From NCBI RefSeq assembly GCF_009827635.1, contig NZ_WTYW01000002.1, positions 1-64,000 of the forward strand: a stretch of 64,000 bases of DNA, written 5' to 3'. This DNA comes from Parapontixanthobacter aurantiacus (GTDB taxonomy: Bacteria > Pseudomonadota > Alphaproteobacteria > Sphingomonadales > Sphingomonadaceae). The position numbers were made by a program, and so were the translations under genes. Numbering within the stretch: position 1 is the stretch's first letter; each line of letters begins with the position of its first letter. Positions 17,138 to 27,011 of the stretch are shown one piece after another. Under the pieces are notes generated by a model. That model had not been told where the DNA came from and ran no database searches. It saw only the letters and a program-made list of their open reading frames with translations.

Positions 17138-18808
17138 ATGGGAAGAGTTTCAGAGGCAAGAGATCAGTTCCCCAAGGACATTGGATGCGATCGGGCGGGG
17201 CAAAATGCCACCGAAGACGTGAATGTCCAGATGTTGCCGCGTGAATTGATACGTCGAACCGGAAGCAATAATCCGAAAAAGGTCGCCTATGTCTGCGGGG
17301 ACCGCGAAGCGAATTGGGGTCAAATGGATGCTCGCTCGGATCGCATTGCGGCCGTCCTGCTTTCGATGGGATGCCGTGTCGGCGACGCGGCTGCCATCAT
17401 CGCTCCTGAATGCATTGAGGTTTATGAACATTTCTTCGCCTGCATGAAGACGGGCGCAATCCGGGTGGGAATAAATCGCAGATTCACTCCTACTGAAATG
17501 ATTCATGTGCTTAGAGATTCCAACGCAAGGTATCTCTTTGTTCACGCGTCTTGTACTGATCAAATTGAAATTATCAGAGACGTTCTCGATGAGCTCGATA
17601 TTGGGGTCATCGGTTTCGGCGGTGGTCATAATTTCGCGAGCGACCTTGATACATTGACGGATGCCGTAGCCTCAGTGCCGGATATGCCCTTGCTCTCATC
17701 CGAAAATCCGTTGTTCTACAGCTATACTTCGGGAACTACCGGTGTGCCAAAGGGCGCTGTTTTAACCCACGGTGCGGTGACTGTCACAATACTTCATGCG
17801 CTGGCGGAATTCGGCTTCGTTCGCGATGATCGATTCTTCCTTCCAACCGGAAATGCCTGGGTTGCTGTGGTTCTCGCGTTTCTCGGTCTTGGCAATGGAA
17901 TGACGCACATTATTGCTGATGGCGACTATGATCGGGGCACCTTCTTCGATACCGTGAAAGAGAAATCGGTCACGGCATTTCTTCTCGCTCCGACAATGCT
18001 CAAATGGGCACTTGAGGACAACAAGGCGACGCCGTTCGATCTCTCCTCCGTCCGCTTGATTGTCTATGGCTCCTCCCCCGCTTCTCCGCACCTCATCAGG
18101 AGCGTGCATGAGACTTTCGGTAAAGACATGATCAATGTCTATGCGCTCACCGAGACGACTTGGGGCGGGGTCTCCTTCCTCTCGCCGGAAGACCATCGGC
18201 GTGGTCTGAGCACAAAACCGAAGCTGCTTTCTTCAGTCGGGCGAGTTGCGTCTCATTTTGAAATTTCAATCCGAAGCGAAGACGGGCAACCAGTGGCCGT
18301 TGGGGAGCCCGGTGAAGTTTGGCTTCGCGGGCCCACGGTTATGGCCGAATACCTGAATCTGCCGGAGCAAACGCAAGAAGTGCAGAGTGAGGGTTGGCTC
18401 CGCACGAATGATATCGGCTCGCTAGATGAGGAAGGCTACCTATATCTTCTGGATCGACAGAAGTTTCTCATAATTTCCGGGGGAGTTAATGTTTATCCCG
18501 CTTCCGTCGAGGAAGTGATCGTTAAGCATCCGGGTGTCGCGGATATTTGCGTTGTGGGACTGCCTCACCCGGAATGGGGTGAAGCTGTTGTAGCGGTTGT
18601 TCATCGCGCTGATTCCCATCCCGAGCTGAGCCACACTGAATTGATCGAGTTCTGCAGGGACAAGCTCAACCGTCCCTCGGTTCCAAAGCACATTGTCTTC
18701 ACACAAGAAGACTTTCCGCTGACGACAAACTTCAAAGTGCGAAAAAATGATGTTCGCAATCTGCTGATGTCGAGGCCGCAGGACATACCTTGGGATCTCG
18801 AAGGGTGA
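17138..18808 (+). CDS. Second acyl/aryl-CoA ligase (AMP-forming)
   Basis: A 556-residue ANL-superfamily ligase: YTSGTTGVPKGAV P-loop, NVYALTETTWGG (A5), GWLRTNDIGSLDEEGYLYLLDRQK (A7–A8) and SGGVNVYPASVEEVI. The expected C-terminal catalytic Lys region reads LTTNFKVRKNDV, a diverged form of the usual TGK. ATG 17138 is preceded by a CACGAGG RBS. Placed directly after the thiolase/DUF35 pair and before the meta-cleavage genes, it probably supplies their CoA-thioester. It differs clearly from the divergent ligase at 11727, so the two likely act on different acids. Confidence 0.84.
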   Translation: MGRVSEARDQFPKDIGCDRAGQNATEDVNVQMLPRELIRRTGSNNPKKVAYVCGDREANWGQMDARSDRIAAVLLSMGCRVGDAAAIIAPECIEVYEHFFACMKTGAIRVGINRRFTPTEMIHVLRDSNARYLFVHASCTDQIEIIRDVLDELDIGVIGFGGGHNFASDLDTLTDAVASVPDMPLLSSENPLFYSYTSGTTGVPKGAVLTHGAVTVTILHALAEFGFVRDDRFFLPTGNAWVAVVLAFLGLGNGMTHIIADGDYDRGTFFDTVKEKSVTAFLLAPTMLKWALEDNKATPFDLSSVRLIVYGSSPASPHLIRSVHETFGKDMINVYALTETTWGGVSFLSPEDHRRGLSTKPKLLSSVGRVASHFEISIRSEDGQPVAVGEPGEVWLRGPTVMAEYLNLPEQTQEVQSEGWLRTNDIGSLDEEGYLYLLDRQKFLIISGGVNVYPASVEEVIVKHPGVADICVVGLPHPEWGEAVVAVVHRADSHPELSHTELIEFCRDKLNRPSVPKHIVFTQEDFPLTTNFKVRKNDVRNLLMSRPQDIPWDLEG

Positions 18809-18893
18809 AATAGATCGGCAATCCGAAGGTTGGTGTTGTTGCCTTCCTGAACGGCTTGCACTGTCAGTAATAGAAAAGGATTGGCTTAAAATC

Positions 18894-19745
18894 ATGGTAG
18901 ATGCGAACCAAGAAGCCGCGCGCGCAGAAGTTGGCCAATCATTAGACGTTGGAGGATCCTCGACGAATTATCACGATGTCGGTGAAGGCCCGCCGGTTCT
19001 CCTTGTTCACGGTTCTGGCCCAGGGGTCACCGCCTGGGCAAACTGGCGTCTGAATATTCCGGTCCTTGCCGAGAGTTTTCGCGTCATCGCGCCCGACATG
19101 TTTGGTTTTGGCTATTCTGACAGCAAAGGCCGAATTCAGGACAAGCAGGTCTGGGTCGATCAATTGGCCTCCCTTCTCGATGCGTTGGGTATCGACAAGA
19201 TTTCGATGGTTGGAAATTCGTTCGGTGGGGGGGTCACACTCGCTTTCATGATTGCGCATCCTGATCGGGTCGATCGTGCAGTTCTCATGGGGCCAGCAGG
19301 TCTGAATTTCCCCATCACCCCGGCGCTGGACAAGGTCTGGGGATACGAGCCATCGATTGAAGCGATGAGAGAGTCTCTCAAATATCTCGCCTGGGACCAT
19401 TCTCGCCTGACGGACGATCTAATTCAATCACGTTACGAGGCCAGCATCCGTCCCGGCATGCTGGAACCCTATCGCGAAACCTTTGGTGGCGAAGATCGCC
19501 AGAGCAATGTCGCCATGCTTGCCAGTCGCGAAGAGGACATCGGCAATATCGAGCACGAGACGCTAATTCTTCATGGAATTGCCGATCAGGTAATACCGCT
19601 GGACTCAACCGTGCGTCTGGCCGGCCTGATGAAGCGAGCAGATCTTCATCTGTTCTCCGAATGTGGTCACTGGGTCCAGATTGAACGCCTGGCGAGCTTC
19701 AACCGGATGGTGACGGAATTCTTCAAACACGGCCTCAAGGCTTAA
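18894..19745 (+). CDS. xylF: 2-hydroxymuconic semialdehyde hydrolase
   Basis: A 283-residue alpha/beta hydrolase of the meta-cleavage (XylF/DmpD/BphD) group. Oxyanion motif HGSGPGVTAWANW (residues 39–51), nucleophile S109 in GNSFGG, acid D231 in HGIADQVIP and base H259 in GHWVQIE. It cleaves the C–C bond of the ring-fission product to 2-hydroxypentadienoate plus a carboxylic acid (formate for catechol). It lies 18 bp before the ring-cleavage dioxygenase gene. The released acid, if the catechol is alkyl-substituted, could feed the CoA ligases. Confidence 0.9.
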   Translation: MVDANQEAARAEVGQSLDVGGSSTNYHDVGEGPPVLLVHGSGPGVTAWANWRLNIPVLAESFRVIAPDMFGFGYSDSKGRIQDKQVWVDQLASLLDALGIDKISMVGNSFGGGVTLAFMIAHPDRVDRAVLMGPAGLNFPITPALDKVWGYEPSIEAMRESLKYLAWDHSRLTDDLIQSRYEASIRPGMLEPYRETFGGEDRQSNVAMLASREEDIGNIEHETLILHGIADQVIPLDSTVRLAGLMKRADLHLFSECGHWVQIERLASFNRMVTEFFKHGLKA

Positions 19746-19763
19746 TTAGAGAGGAGATCGATC

Positions 19764-20687
19764 ATGGCAGTTACCGGAGTTATTCGTCCCGGATACGTAC
19801 AGTTGAGGGTTCTGGATCTCGAGGAGGCGATTGAGCATTATCGCGATCGTATCGGCCTTAATCTCGTCTCACGCGAGGGCGACCGTGCGTTCTTCCAGGC
19901 TTTTGATGAATTCGACAGGCACAGCATCATCCTGCGCGAAGCCGACCATCCGGGCATGGACGTGATGGGTTTCAAGGTCGCTAAGGATACAGATCTCGAT
20001 CATTTTGCCGAGCGTTTGCTCGATATGGGCGTTCATGTGGATGTGCTTCCGGAAGGTGAAGATCCTGGTGTTGGCCGCAAGATCCGGTTCAAACTTCCAA
20101 CGCAACATGTTTTCGAACTCTATTCCGAGATGGAACTGTCGCAGACCGGCCCAGCAATCAGCGACCCGGATGTCTGGGTGGTTGAACCGCGAGGCATGCG
20201 TGTGACCCGGTTCGATCACTGCGCACTCAACGGGGTAGATATCGCTGCTTCAGCCAAGATCCTGGTCGATGCTCTCGATTTCTCGATCACTGAGGAACTG
20301 GTCGATGAGGCGAGCGGGGGACGCATGGCAATCTTCCTCAGCTGTAGCAACAAGGCGCACGATGTCGCGTTCCTCGGCGCTCCGGAAGACGGCAAGATAC
20401 ATCATACGTCTTTTAACCTGGAATCGTGGCACGATGTGGGCCACGCTGCGGACATCATCAGCCGCTACGATATTTCGCTAGATATCGGCCCGACGCGCCA
20501 CGGCATCACCCGCGGTCAGACAATTTACTTCTTCGACCCGTCAGGCAATCGCAACGAAACCTTCAGTGGCGGGTACTTCTATTATCCCGACAACCCTCGA
20601 CGCACGTGGAAGGCCGAAAATGCCGGTAAAGCGGTCTTTTACTACGAAAAGGCACTCAATGATCGCTTCATGACGGTCAATACCTGA
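19764..20687 (+). CDS. xylE: Catechol 2,3-dioxygenase (extradiol, type I)
   Basis: A 307-residue two-domain vicinal-oxygen-chelate enzyme, the family's normal length. Fe(II) ligands are H152 (RFDHCAL), H213 or H214 (KIHHTSF) and E265 (GNRNETF). It opens the catechol ring to 2-hydroxymuconic semialdehyde. A strong RBS (AGAGGAGA) precedes ATG 19764. The XylT-type ferredoxin at the operon end would reactivate its oxidised iron. The GlcG/HbpS-family gene follows after 2 bp. Confidence 0.95.
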   Translation: MAVTGVIRPGYVQLRVLDLEEAIEHYRDRIGLNLVSREGDRAFFQAFDEFDRHSIILREADHPGMDVMGFKVAKDTDLDHFAERLLDMGVHVDVLPEGEDPGVGRKIRFKLPTQHVFELYSEMELSQTGPAISDPDVWVVEPRGMRVTRFDHCALNGVDIAASAKILVDALDFSITEELVDEASGGRMAIFLSCSNKAHDVAFLGAPEDGKIHHTSFNLESWHDVGHAADIISRYDISLDIGPTRHGITRGQTIYFFDPSGNRNETFSGGYFYYPDNPRRTWKAENAGKAVFYYEKALNDRFMTVNT

Positions 20688-20689
20688 TC

Positions 20690-21121
20690 ATGGAGGGTGT
20701 TATTTCGATCCAGACGGTCAGTCATGAACTGGCACTCACGGCCGTAGCAGCGGCTGTTTCCAGGGGGGCAGACATGGACTGTCCGGTGGCTGCAGCCGTC
20801 GTCGGTGCGGGAGGAGATCTGCTCGCTTTTCTGCGTGCCAACGGTTCGCCTGCACCATCAAACAAGATCGCCCAGGACAAGGCCTGCACCGCAGCCAGCT
20901 TTCGGGTTCCTACGCCGGACTTTTACGTGATGGTCTCGGGCAATCCAGCGCTGCGAGACGGGATTGGAAGGCAGCCCGGGATTGCTATGTTTGCCGGTGG
21001 ATTGCCGATCGAAATCAACGGAGAGTGTGTCGGCGCAATCGGGGTCTCGGGCGGATCAGAAGAACAGGATGTAGAATGCGCCAATGCTGGCCTCGCCGCG
21101 ATTGACGCCCGACAGTTTTAA
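20690..21121 (+). CDS. GlcG/HbpS-family (DUF336) protein
   Basis: A 143-residue cytoplasmic protein of the GlcG/HbpS fold (AVVGAGGDLLAFLRANGSPAPSNKIAQDKACTAASF, and GIAMFAGGLPIEINGECVGAIGVSGGSEEQDVECANAGL). Relatives bind haem or small acids and often sit in meta-cleavage operons without a defined role. It lies 2 bp after the catechol dioxygenase and 39 bp before the semialdehyde dehydrogenase, so it belongs to the same transcript. The exact task is unknown. Confidence 0.8.
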   Translation: MEGVISIQTVSHELALTAVAAAVSRGADMDCPVAAAVVGAGGDLLAFLRANGSPAPSNKIAQDKACTAASFRVPTPDFYVMVSGNPALRDGIGRQPGIAMFAGGLPIEINGECVGAIGVSGGSEEQDVECANAGLAAIDARQF

Positions 21122-21160
21122 CAATCAGTCCGAATTGCAATTCTAGGATATTCCGTAGCA

Positions 21161-22645
21161 ATGACATCCTATGCTTCCCCTGCAGTGACAGACACTGTTC
21201 TCAACTTTATCGACGGTACCTATCGCGAGGGAAGCGAGGGCAAGTCGTTCCCCAATTTTAATCCAGCCACTGGGGAGCAGATAGGTCTCGTTCAGGAGGC
21301 AAGCGCCGACGATGTCGCGGACGCGGTTGCCGCTGCGAGGAATGCGCTCAATGGGCGCTGGGGCAGCATGACTACTTCTGAGCGTGTCAAGCTGATCACC
21401 GCCGTGGCGGCAGAGATTGAGCGCCGATCCGACGATTTTCTGGCGGCGGAAGTGGCCGATACTGGCAAACCTCGCGCTGTCGCCGCCCATATCGACATAC
21501 CTCGCGGCGCAGCGAATTTCAGGATGTTCGCCGATGTAATTTCGACCATGCCCGGCGAGAGCTTCATCACAGACACGCCCGATGGAGGGCAGGCCAACAA
21601 TTACACGGTTCGCAAGCCAAAAGGGGTAATTGCGGTAATCTGCCCCTGGAACTTCCCGCTATTGCTGATGACTTGGAAGGTCGGCCCGGCACTGGCTTGT
21701 GGTAATACCGTAGTCGTCAAACCTTCGGAAGAAACACCCCGGACGGCCGCTTTGCTTGGTGAGGTGATGAACGCAGTCGGAATGCCAGATGGCGTCTATA
21801 ATGTCGTTCATGGCTTCGGGCCTGGCTCGGCGGGTGAGTTTCTTACGTCAAATAGCGACGTCGACGCGATCACTTTCACCGGAGAGACCGGCACCGGCGA
21901 AGCTATTATGCAAAAGGCAGCAGTCGGCGTGCGGGACGTATCGTTCGAACTGGGAGGAAAAAACCCAGGGATTGTTTTCGCGGACGCTGATTTGAATAAG
22001 GCCGTAGAAGGGCTGTCGCGCGCGATTTTCATGAATACAGGACAAGTGTGTCTGGGGACGGAGCGTGTCTATGTTGAACGTCCTGTCTACGAGGAGTTCG
22101 TCGCGCGAATGAAGGAGGCCGCGGAAGGATTCAAGCCAGGTGCGATCGACGATCCCGCTTACCTTGGTCCGCTGATAAGCGCTGAGCACCGCGATAAAGT
22201 TCTGGGTTACTATCGCCGCGCCGTTGAAGAAGGCGCGACCGTGGTGACCGGCGGTGGCACTCCTGAGCTTTCCGGGCCAGAATGGGCAGGCTTTTTTGTT
22301 CAGCCCACCGTTTGGACCGGACTTTCACACGACAGCACAGTGATGCGCGAGGAGATCTTTGGTCCTTGCTGCGGGGTAATTCCCTTCGACGAGGAGGACG
22401 AAGTCATCGCGCTGGCGAATGATTCGCCCTACGGCCTATGTGCCTCAATCTGGACTGAGAACATGTCTCGCGGACACCGCGTCGCGGCAGCGATGGATGT
22501 CGGTGTCTCCTGGGTGAATTCCTGGTTCTTGCGGGATCTTCGCACGGCCTTTGGTGGCTCTGGCCATTCGGGAATTGGTCGCGAAGGTGGGGTGCACAGC
22601 CTCGAATTCTATACCGAACTTAACAACATTTGCGTGAAGCTGTAA
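21161..22645 (+). CDS. xylG: 2-hydroxymuconic semialdehyde dehydrogenase
   Basis: A 494-residue aldehyde dehydrogenase. Catalytic N164 (CPWNFP), E263 (FELGGKNPG) and C297 (GQVCLG) are all present. It oxidises 2-hydroxymuconic semialdehyde with NAD+ to 2-hydroxymuconate, the entry to the oxalocrotonate branch. It follows the GlcG-like gene and lies 4 bp before the hydratase gene. Confidence 0.92.
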   Translation: MTSYASPAVTDTVLNFIDGTYREGSEGKSFPNFNPATGEQIGLVQEASADDVADAVAAARNALNGRWGSMTTSERVKLITAVAAEIERRSDDFLAAEVADTGKPRAVAAHIDIPRGAANFRMFADVISTMPGESFITDTPDGGQANNYTVRKPKGVIAVICPWNFPLLLMTWKVGPALACGNTVVVKPSEETPRTAALLGEVMNAVGMPDGVYNVVHGFGPGSAGEFLTSNSDVDAITFTGETGTGEAIMQKAAVGVRDVSFELGGKNPGIVFADADLNKAVEGLSRAIFMNTGQVCLGTERVYVERPVYEEFVARMKEAAEGFKPGAIDDPAYLGPLISAEHRDKVLGYYRRAVEEGATVVTGGGTPELSGPEWAGFFVQPTVWTGLSHDSTVMREEIFGPCCGVIPFDEEDEVIALANDSPYGLCASIWTENMSRGHRVAAAMDVGVSWVNSWFLRDLRTAFGGSGHSGIGREGGVHSLEFYTELNNICVKL

Positions 22646-22649
22646 GATC

Positions 22650-23462
22650 ATGACTACCAACACGACTATTGACCCAGCCATCATTGATCGGGCCGCTTGT
22701 GCTTTGCGCGAGGCGGCTAAGAGCGGCAAGGAAATCGACCCTGTCAGGGATATGATCAGCGCAGGCGGTTTGGACGCGGCCTATGCTGTGCAAGAGAGCA
22801 ATACCAGACATTATTTGGCCAAGGGGCGGCGTCTGGTTGGGCGCAAGATCGGCCTGACGTCGCTGGCTGTCCAGAATCAGCTCGGGGTAGACCAGCCCGA
22901 TTACGGCATGCTGTTCGCAGATATGGACGTGGCAGAAGGCATGCCTGTTTCACTCGATCGGGTTATCCAGCCCAAGGTCGAGGCAGAAATCGCAATAGTC
23001 GTTGGCCGCGATCTTCCGCACCCTGACCTGACGACTGCTGAGCTGATCCGGGCAATCGAATACGTCGTGCCTGCGATCGAAATCGTCGATAGCCGGATTG
23101 CGAACTGGGACATCAAGATTTGGGATACGATTGCCGACAATGCTTCAAGCGGCCTGTTCGTCCTGGGCGCGGTACCGCGCAAGCTCGAAGGGATCGACCT
23201 GCGCAGCTGCGGCATGGTTATGGAATCAAAAGGCGAACCGATTTCGGTGGGTGCCGGAATTGCGTGCCTGCATAGCCCGATTACCGCTTCCTTGTGGCTG
23301 GCCCAAGTGATGGCCAAGGCCGGGCGCCCTTTGATGGAAGGTGACATCATTCTGTCAGGAGCGCTTGGGCCGATGGCCGGGGTTTCGCCAGGCGATATCG
23401 TAGAAGCGCGGATCAACGGCCTTGGAATAGTCCGGGCAGTATTTGCTGCAGACGCAAACTAA
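22650..23462 (+). CDS. xylJ: 2-oxopent-4-enoate hydratase
   Basis: A 270-residue member of the MhpD/XylJ hydratase–decarboxylase family, with [23 protein letters not shown] and the metal-binding Glu pair in [10 protein letters not shown]. It adds water to 2-hydroxypenta-2,4-dienoate to give 4-hydroxy-2-oxovalerate, and usually complexes with the decarboxylase XylI encoded three genes later. Start 22650 is 4 bp after xylG. Confidence 0.9.
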   Translation: MTTNTTIDPAIIDRAACALREAAKSGKEIDPVRDMISAGGLDAAYAVQESNTRHYLAKGRRLVGRKIGLTSLAVQNQLGVDQPDYGMLFADMDVAEGMPVSLDRVIQPKVEAEIAIVVGRDLPHPDLTTAELIRAIEYVVPAIEIVDSRIANWDIKIWDTIADNASSGLFVLGAVPRKLEGIDLRSCGMVMESKGEPISVGAGIACLHSPITASLWLAQVMAKAGRPLMEGDIILSGALGPMAGVSPGDIVEARINGLGIVRAVFAADAN

Positions 23463-23485
23463 AACATGAAGTGGAGACTGGTCAC

Positions 23486-24424
23486 ATGACCAAAATGAAA
23501 TGCGCGATTATCGGGTCTGGAAATATCGGAACTGATCTTATGATCAAGCTGCTCAAGGGTTCAGACACACTGGAATTGTCTGCGGTGGTAGGCATCGATG
23601 CGGCATCTGAAGGTCTGGCTATGGCACAAGAGCGAGGCGTTAAGACCACGCATGAGGGGATCGAGGGCCTGATGCGTATGCCGGAATATGCGGAAATCGG
23701 CATCGCCTTCGATGCTACTTCAGCCTATGCGCACAAGGCGCACGATGAAGCTTTCGCTCGCGAAGGAAAGCTAATGGTTGATCTTACGCCGGCGGCAATT
23801 GGACCAGCCACCATCCCTCCGGTCAACCCGGCAATCGACCCTTCAGTGCGAAACATCAACATGGTGACCTGCGGCGGCCAAGCAACGATCCCGATCGTGG
23901 CGGCGGTATCCCAGGTCGCGACGGTGCACTATGCCGAAATTGTGGCGTCGGTTTCTTCGCGTTCTGCTGGGCCAGGAACTCGCGCAAATATTGACGAATT
24001 CACTCGCACAACCGCCAGAGCGATCGAAACGGTAGGTGGCGCGGGCAAAGGCAGAGCGGTGATCATACTCAATCCCGCCGAACCGCCGATGATTATGCGC
24101 GATACCATATTCACGCTGTCCGAGATGGTCGATGAGGGCAAGGTCCGCGATTCTGTTCATGCGATGATTGCCAGGGTTCAGTCATATGTGCCGGGGTACC
24201 GACTCAAACAGGACGTCCAGTTTGAACGTTTCGGCTCGAACCGACCGCTCAAGATTCCGGGCTACGGTGAATTCGAAGGTCTCAAGACCAGCGTGTTTCT
24301 CGAAGTCGAGGGAGCAGGGGACTACCTCCCTAACTATTCGGGCAACCTCGACATCATGACAGCGGCTGCAAAGGCCGCGGGAGAAAGTCTGGCCAAAGCA
24401 CACATGGAAAAGAGTGCAGCATGA
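23486..24424 (+). CDS. xylQ: Acetaldehyde dehydrogenase (CoA-acylating)
   Basis: A 312-residue DmpF/XylQ/MhpF-type enzyme: Rossmann GSGNIGTDL at residues 10–18 and catalytic C129 in [12 protein letters not shown]. It turns acetaldehyde, channelled from the aldolase, into acetyl-CoA with NAD+. ATG 23486 ([10 protein letters not shown]) has GTGGAG upstream and fits the family start. It overlaps the aldolase gene by 4 bp (ATGA), consistent with the known DmpFG bifunctional complex. Confidence 0.94.
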   Translation: MTKMKCAIIGSGNIGTDLMIKLLKGSDTLELSAVVGIDAASEGLAMAQERGVKTTHEGIEGLMRMPEYAEIGIAFDATSAYAHKAHDEAFAREGKLMVDLTPAAIGPATIPPVNPAIDPSVRNINMVTCGGQATIPIVAAVSQVATVHYAEIVASVSSRSAGPGTRANIDEFTRTTARAIETVGGAGKGRAVIILNPAEPPMIMRDTIFTLSEMVDEGKVRDSVHAMIARVQSYVPGYRLKQDVQFERFGSNRPLKIPGYGEFEGLKTSVFLEVEGAGDYLPNYSGNLDIMTAAAKAAGESLAKAHMEKSAA

Positions 24425-25452
24425 CGTTCAACCCCGAATCCGACCGCCTTTACATTCAAGATGTGACCTTGCGCGACGGGATGCACGCCATCCTTCACAT
24501 GTATGGAACGGACAGCGTTCGGACGATTGCCAAAGCGCTGGATGATGCGGGAGTCGATGCGATCGAGGTATCGCACGGCGATGGCCTGAACGGATCGACC
24601 TTCAATTATGGCTTCGGTGCACATACCGACTGGGACTGGATAGAGGCGGCAGCCGAGGTTATCCAAAACGCTGTCCTGACAACGCTTCTTGTTCCTGGTA
24701 TCGGCACGGTCGAGGAACTCAAACAGGCCTATTCGATGGGGGTTCGCTCGGTGCGTGTTGCGACGCATTGTACCGAGGCTGACGTTTCCAAACAGCACAT
24801 TGGTATTGCCCGCGATTTGGGCATGGATGTCTCTGGCTTCCTGATGATGAGCCATATGATCGATGCAGAGGCATTGGCCCAACAAGCGCAACTGATGGAA
24901 AGTTATGGCGCGCAATGTGTCTATGTCACGGATAGTGGTGGCGCGCTTGATATGGATGGCGTTTCGGAGCGGCTTCAGGCTTATGAGCGGGTACTCAAGC
25001 CCGAAACCGAACGCGGTATTCACGCGCATCATAACCTGTCGCTCGGCGTGGCGAATTCGATCGTCGCGGCTCAGGCGGGGGCGGTGCGGATCGATGCGAG
25101 TCTTGCCGGAATGGGGGCGGGAGCAGGGAATGCGCCACTCGAAGTTTTCATCGCGGCCGCGAACCGCAAGGGTTGGAAGCATGGATGCGATGTAATGGCA
25201 TTGATGGACGCTGCGGACGACCTGATCCGACCCCTGCAGGATCGACCGGTTCGAGTTGATCGGGAAACGCTTAGCCTTGGCTATGCTGGTGTCTATTCCA
25301 GTTTTCTGCGCCACGCGGAGAAGGCCTCAGAGCAATATGGAATCGATACTCGTGAGATCCTCGTCGAACTTGGCAACCGTCGCATGGTTGGTGGCCAGGA
25401 GGATATGATCACCGATGTTGCGCTTGATTTGATCAAGGCGAAGGCTAGCTGA
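24421..25452 (+). CDS. xylK: 4-hydroxy-2-oxovalerate aldolase
   Basis: A 343-residue HMGL-like TIM-barrel aldolase (DmpG/MhpE/XylK). R18, D19 and H22 of VTLRDGMHA form the active site; GIHAHHN holds metal ligands. It splits 4-hydroxy-2-oxovalerate into pyruvate and acetaldehyde, the latter tunnelled to the overlapping acylating dehydrogenase. The C-terminal domain needed for the complex is present ([25 protein letters not shown]). Confidence 0.94.
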   Translation: MTFNPESDRLYIQDVTLRDGMHAILHMYGTDSVRTIAKALDDAGVDAIEVSHGDGLNGSTFNYGFGAHTDWDWIEAAAEVIQNAVLTTLLVPGIGTVEELKQAYSMGVRSVRVATHCTEADVSKQHIGIARDLGMDVSGFLMMSHMIDAEALAQQAQLMESYGAQCVYVTDSGGALDMDGVSERLQAYERVLKPETERGIHAHHNLSLGVANSIVAAQAGAVRIDASLAGMGAGAGNAPLEVFIAAANRKGWKHGCDVMALMDAADDLIRPLQDRPVRVDRETLSLGYAGVYSSFLRHAEKASEQYGIDTREILVELGNRRMVGGQEDMITDVALDLIKAKAS

Positions 25453-25453
25453 A

Positions 25454-26224
25454 ATGGATAGGCTCTTACGCTACGCCGAAACGCTCGACACAGCTGCACG
25501 AGAGGCGAAGGCGACTGCACAGGTAAAGCCTCAAGACCACGCTTTCACCGTAGCCGAAGCATATCAGGTCCAGAAATTATCTGTAGATCGCCGTTTGTCG
25601 CGCGGAGAGAAACGCATTGGTGTAAAAATGGGGCTGACCAGTCGGGCCAAGATGCAGCAAGTCGGGGTTGAAGAGGTCGCCTGGGGGCGCTTGACCGATG
25701 CCATGCTTGTAGAGGAAGGCTCAGCACTGTCGCGCAAACGCTTTGTCCATCCCCGCGTCGAACCGGAGATTGCCTTTCTGATGAAGGCACCTCTGGCCGG
25801 TGATGTGACGCCAGCAGCAGCAATGGCAGCGGTTGAAGCGATTGCTCCGGCAATGGAGATTATCGACAGCCGGTACGAGAACTTCAAATTTACGTTGGAG
25901 GATGTGATCGCCGATAATACCTCTTCGTCGGGCCTGGTCATCGGCTCATGGGGCGATCCTCGAATCGATTTTTCGAACCTCGGCGTCATTCTCGAGATTG
26001 ATGGCAAAGTGGTCGAAGTGGGTTCAAGCGCAGCGATCCTGGGGAATCCAGTACGTTCGTTAGTCGCGGCGGCGCGGCTGGTCGCTGAAGCAGGCGAACG
26101 AATTGAAGCCGGCGATCTGGTGATGGCCGGAGGAATTACCGCTGCGCCTAACCTGGCACCAGGCCAGACTGTGCGAAGCACAGTGCAAAATCTTGGCGCG
26201 GTCATGTTCCAAGTGGAAGCGTGA
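25454..26224 (+). CDS. xylI: 4-oxalocrotonate decarboxylase
   Basis: A 256-residue paralogue of the hydratase in the XylI/DmpH group: GVKMGLTSRAKMQQVGVEEVAWGRLTDAML, and VEPEIAFLM metal-binding acids. It decarboxylates 2-oxohex-3-enedioate to 2-hydroxypentadienoate, closing the dehydrogenase branch. It starts 1 bp after the aldolase stop and ends 1 bp before the tautomerase start. Confidence 0.9.
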   Translation: MDRLLRYAETLDTAAREAKATAQVKPQDHAFTVAEAYQVQKLSVDRRLSRGEKRIGVKMGLTSRAKMQQVGVEEVAWGRLTDAMLVEEGSALSRKRFVHPRVEPEIAFLMKAPLAGDVTPAAAMAAVEAIAPAMEIIDSRYENFKFTLEDVIADNTSSSGLVIGSWGDPRIDFSNLGVILEIDGKVVEVGSSAAILGNPVRSLVAAARLVAEAGERIEAGDLVMAGGITAAPNLAPGQTVRSTVQNLGAVMFQVEA

Positions 26225-26225
26225 T

Positions 26226-26432
26226 ATGCCGATAATTGAAGTCAATCTGCTCGAAGGACGTCCGCCTGAAGCCAAGGAACGCTTGATAAAGGCCCTGACC
26301 GAAGCGGCCATCCAGTCGCTCGGCGCTCCGCGCGAATCAGTTCGCATCATTCTGCGGGAGATGCCGCCCGCGCATTTCGCAGTCGGTGGGCAGAGCGTGG
26401 CGGCCAAAGCGGCCGAAAATATGAAGAAATGA
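26226..26432 (+). CDS. xylH: 4-oxalocrotonate tautomerase
   Basis: A 68-residue tautomerase. After Met removal Pro1 is the catalytic base (PIIEVNLLEGRPPEAK). The usual Arg11 (EGR), Arg39 (VRIILRE) and the Phe in HFAVGG are conserved. It isomerises 2-hydroxymuconate to 2-oxohex-3-enedioate. I used ATG 26226; an upstream extension to 26193 would block Pro1 and is rejected. It overlaps the ferredoxin gene by 4 bp. Confidence 0.92.
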   Translation: MPIIEVNLLEGRPPEAKERLIKALTEAAIQSLGAPRESVRIILREMPPAHFAVGGQSVAAKAAENMKK

Positions 26433-26716
26433 GCGCTAAGCTTTATCAAATAGAGATCGTCGGCGGCAGCCAGTTCGCGTGCTCCGAAGAGGAACGCGTA
26501 CTGTTCGCAATGGAACGCAGAGGGTTATCCGATATCGGCGTGGGTTGCCGCGGAGGAGGATGTGGGTTCTGTCGCGTTCGGGTGGTCGAAGGCGAATACA
26601 AGACGGGCAAGATGAGTGTCTCGAAAATATCTCCCGAGGACCAGGCCAAAGGTTTTGTGCTAGCTTGCAGGCTCTATCCGTTGGAAGACCTGAAGCTCGA
26701 AGTCGAGCAGAATTGA
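26429..26716 (+). CDS. xylT: XylT-type [2Fe-2S] ferredoxin
   Basis: A 95-residue plant-type ferredoxin with ligands C40, C45, C48 and C80 (GCRGGGCGFCRVRV … LACRLYP). The GCRGGGCG(L/F)CRVRV signature is that of XylT/NahT, which re-reduce the catechol 2,3-dioxygenase iron after inactivation. It is therefore probably not the oxygenase ferredoxin, a Rieske-type one encoded at 34129. It is the last tightly packed gene of the operon. Confidence 0.9.
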   Translation: MSAKLYQIEIVGGSQFACSEEERVLFAMERRGLSDIGVGCRGGGCGFCRVRVVEGEYKTGKMSVSKISPEDQAKGFVLACRLYPLEDLKLEVEQN

Positions 26717-27011
26717 AAACGTGTTGTTTCGGATGTGTATTCGGAGAGCGTCGGCAACTGATGGATCAACCGATGCTGCAAGACTGCGGATAAATGCTCA
26801 CTGACCGGGCTTTACGAAATCAGTTCGGATACGGGATCGCAGGCGGCAAGTGGATCCGGAGATGTTTTTCAGGAAACATGCTTGGATCCTCATTAGCCTT
26901 TTTCAGCTCTTGCACAGCGCTCATAAATACTGATGGCGACCGAGCAAAGTGGTCGTCGCACAAACACTTAAGAGGCAAGAGCAATCAATTTGCCCCAAGG
27001 AAGGATAGAAA
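26717..27011. other. 295-bp spacer before the reductase gene
   Basis: The only large gap inside the plus-strand catabolic run. I see no gene, no operator like those at 13531 or 31493, and no strong terminator. It may hold an internal promoter or be scar tissue from assembly of the cluster. Confidence 0.35.
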
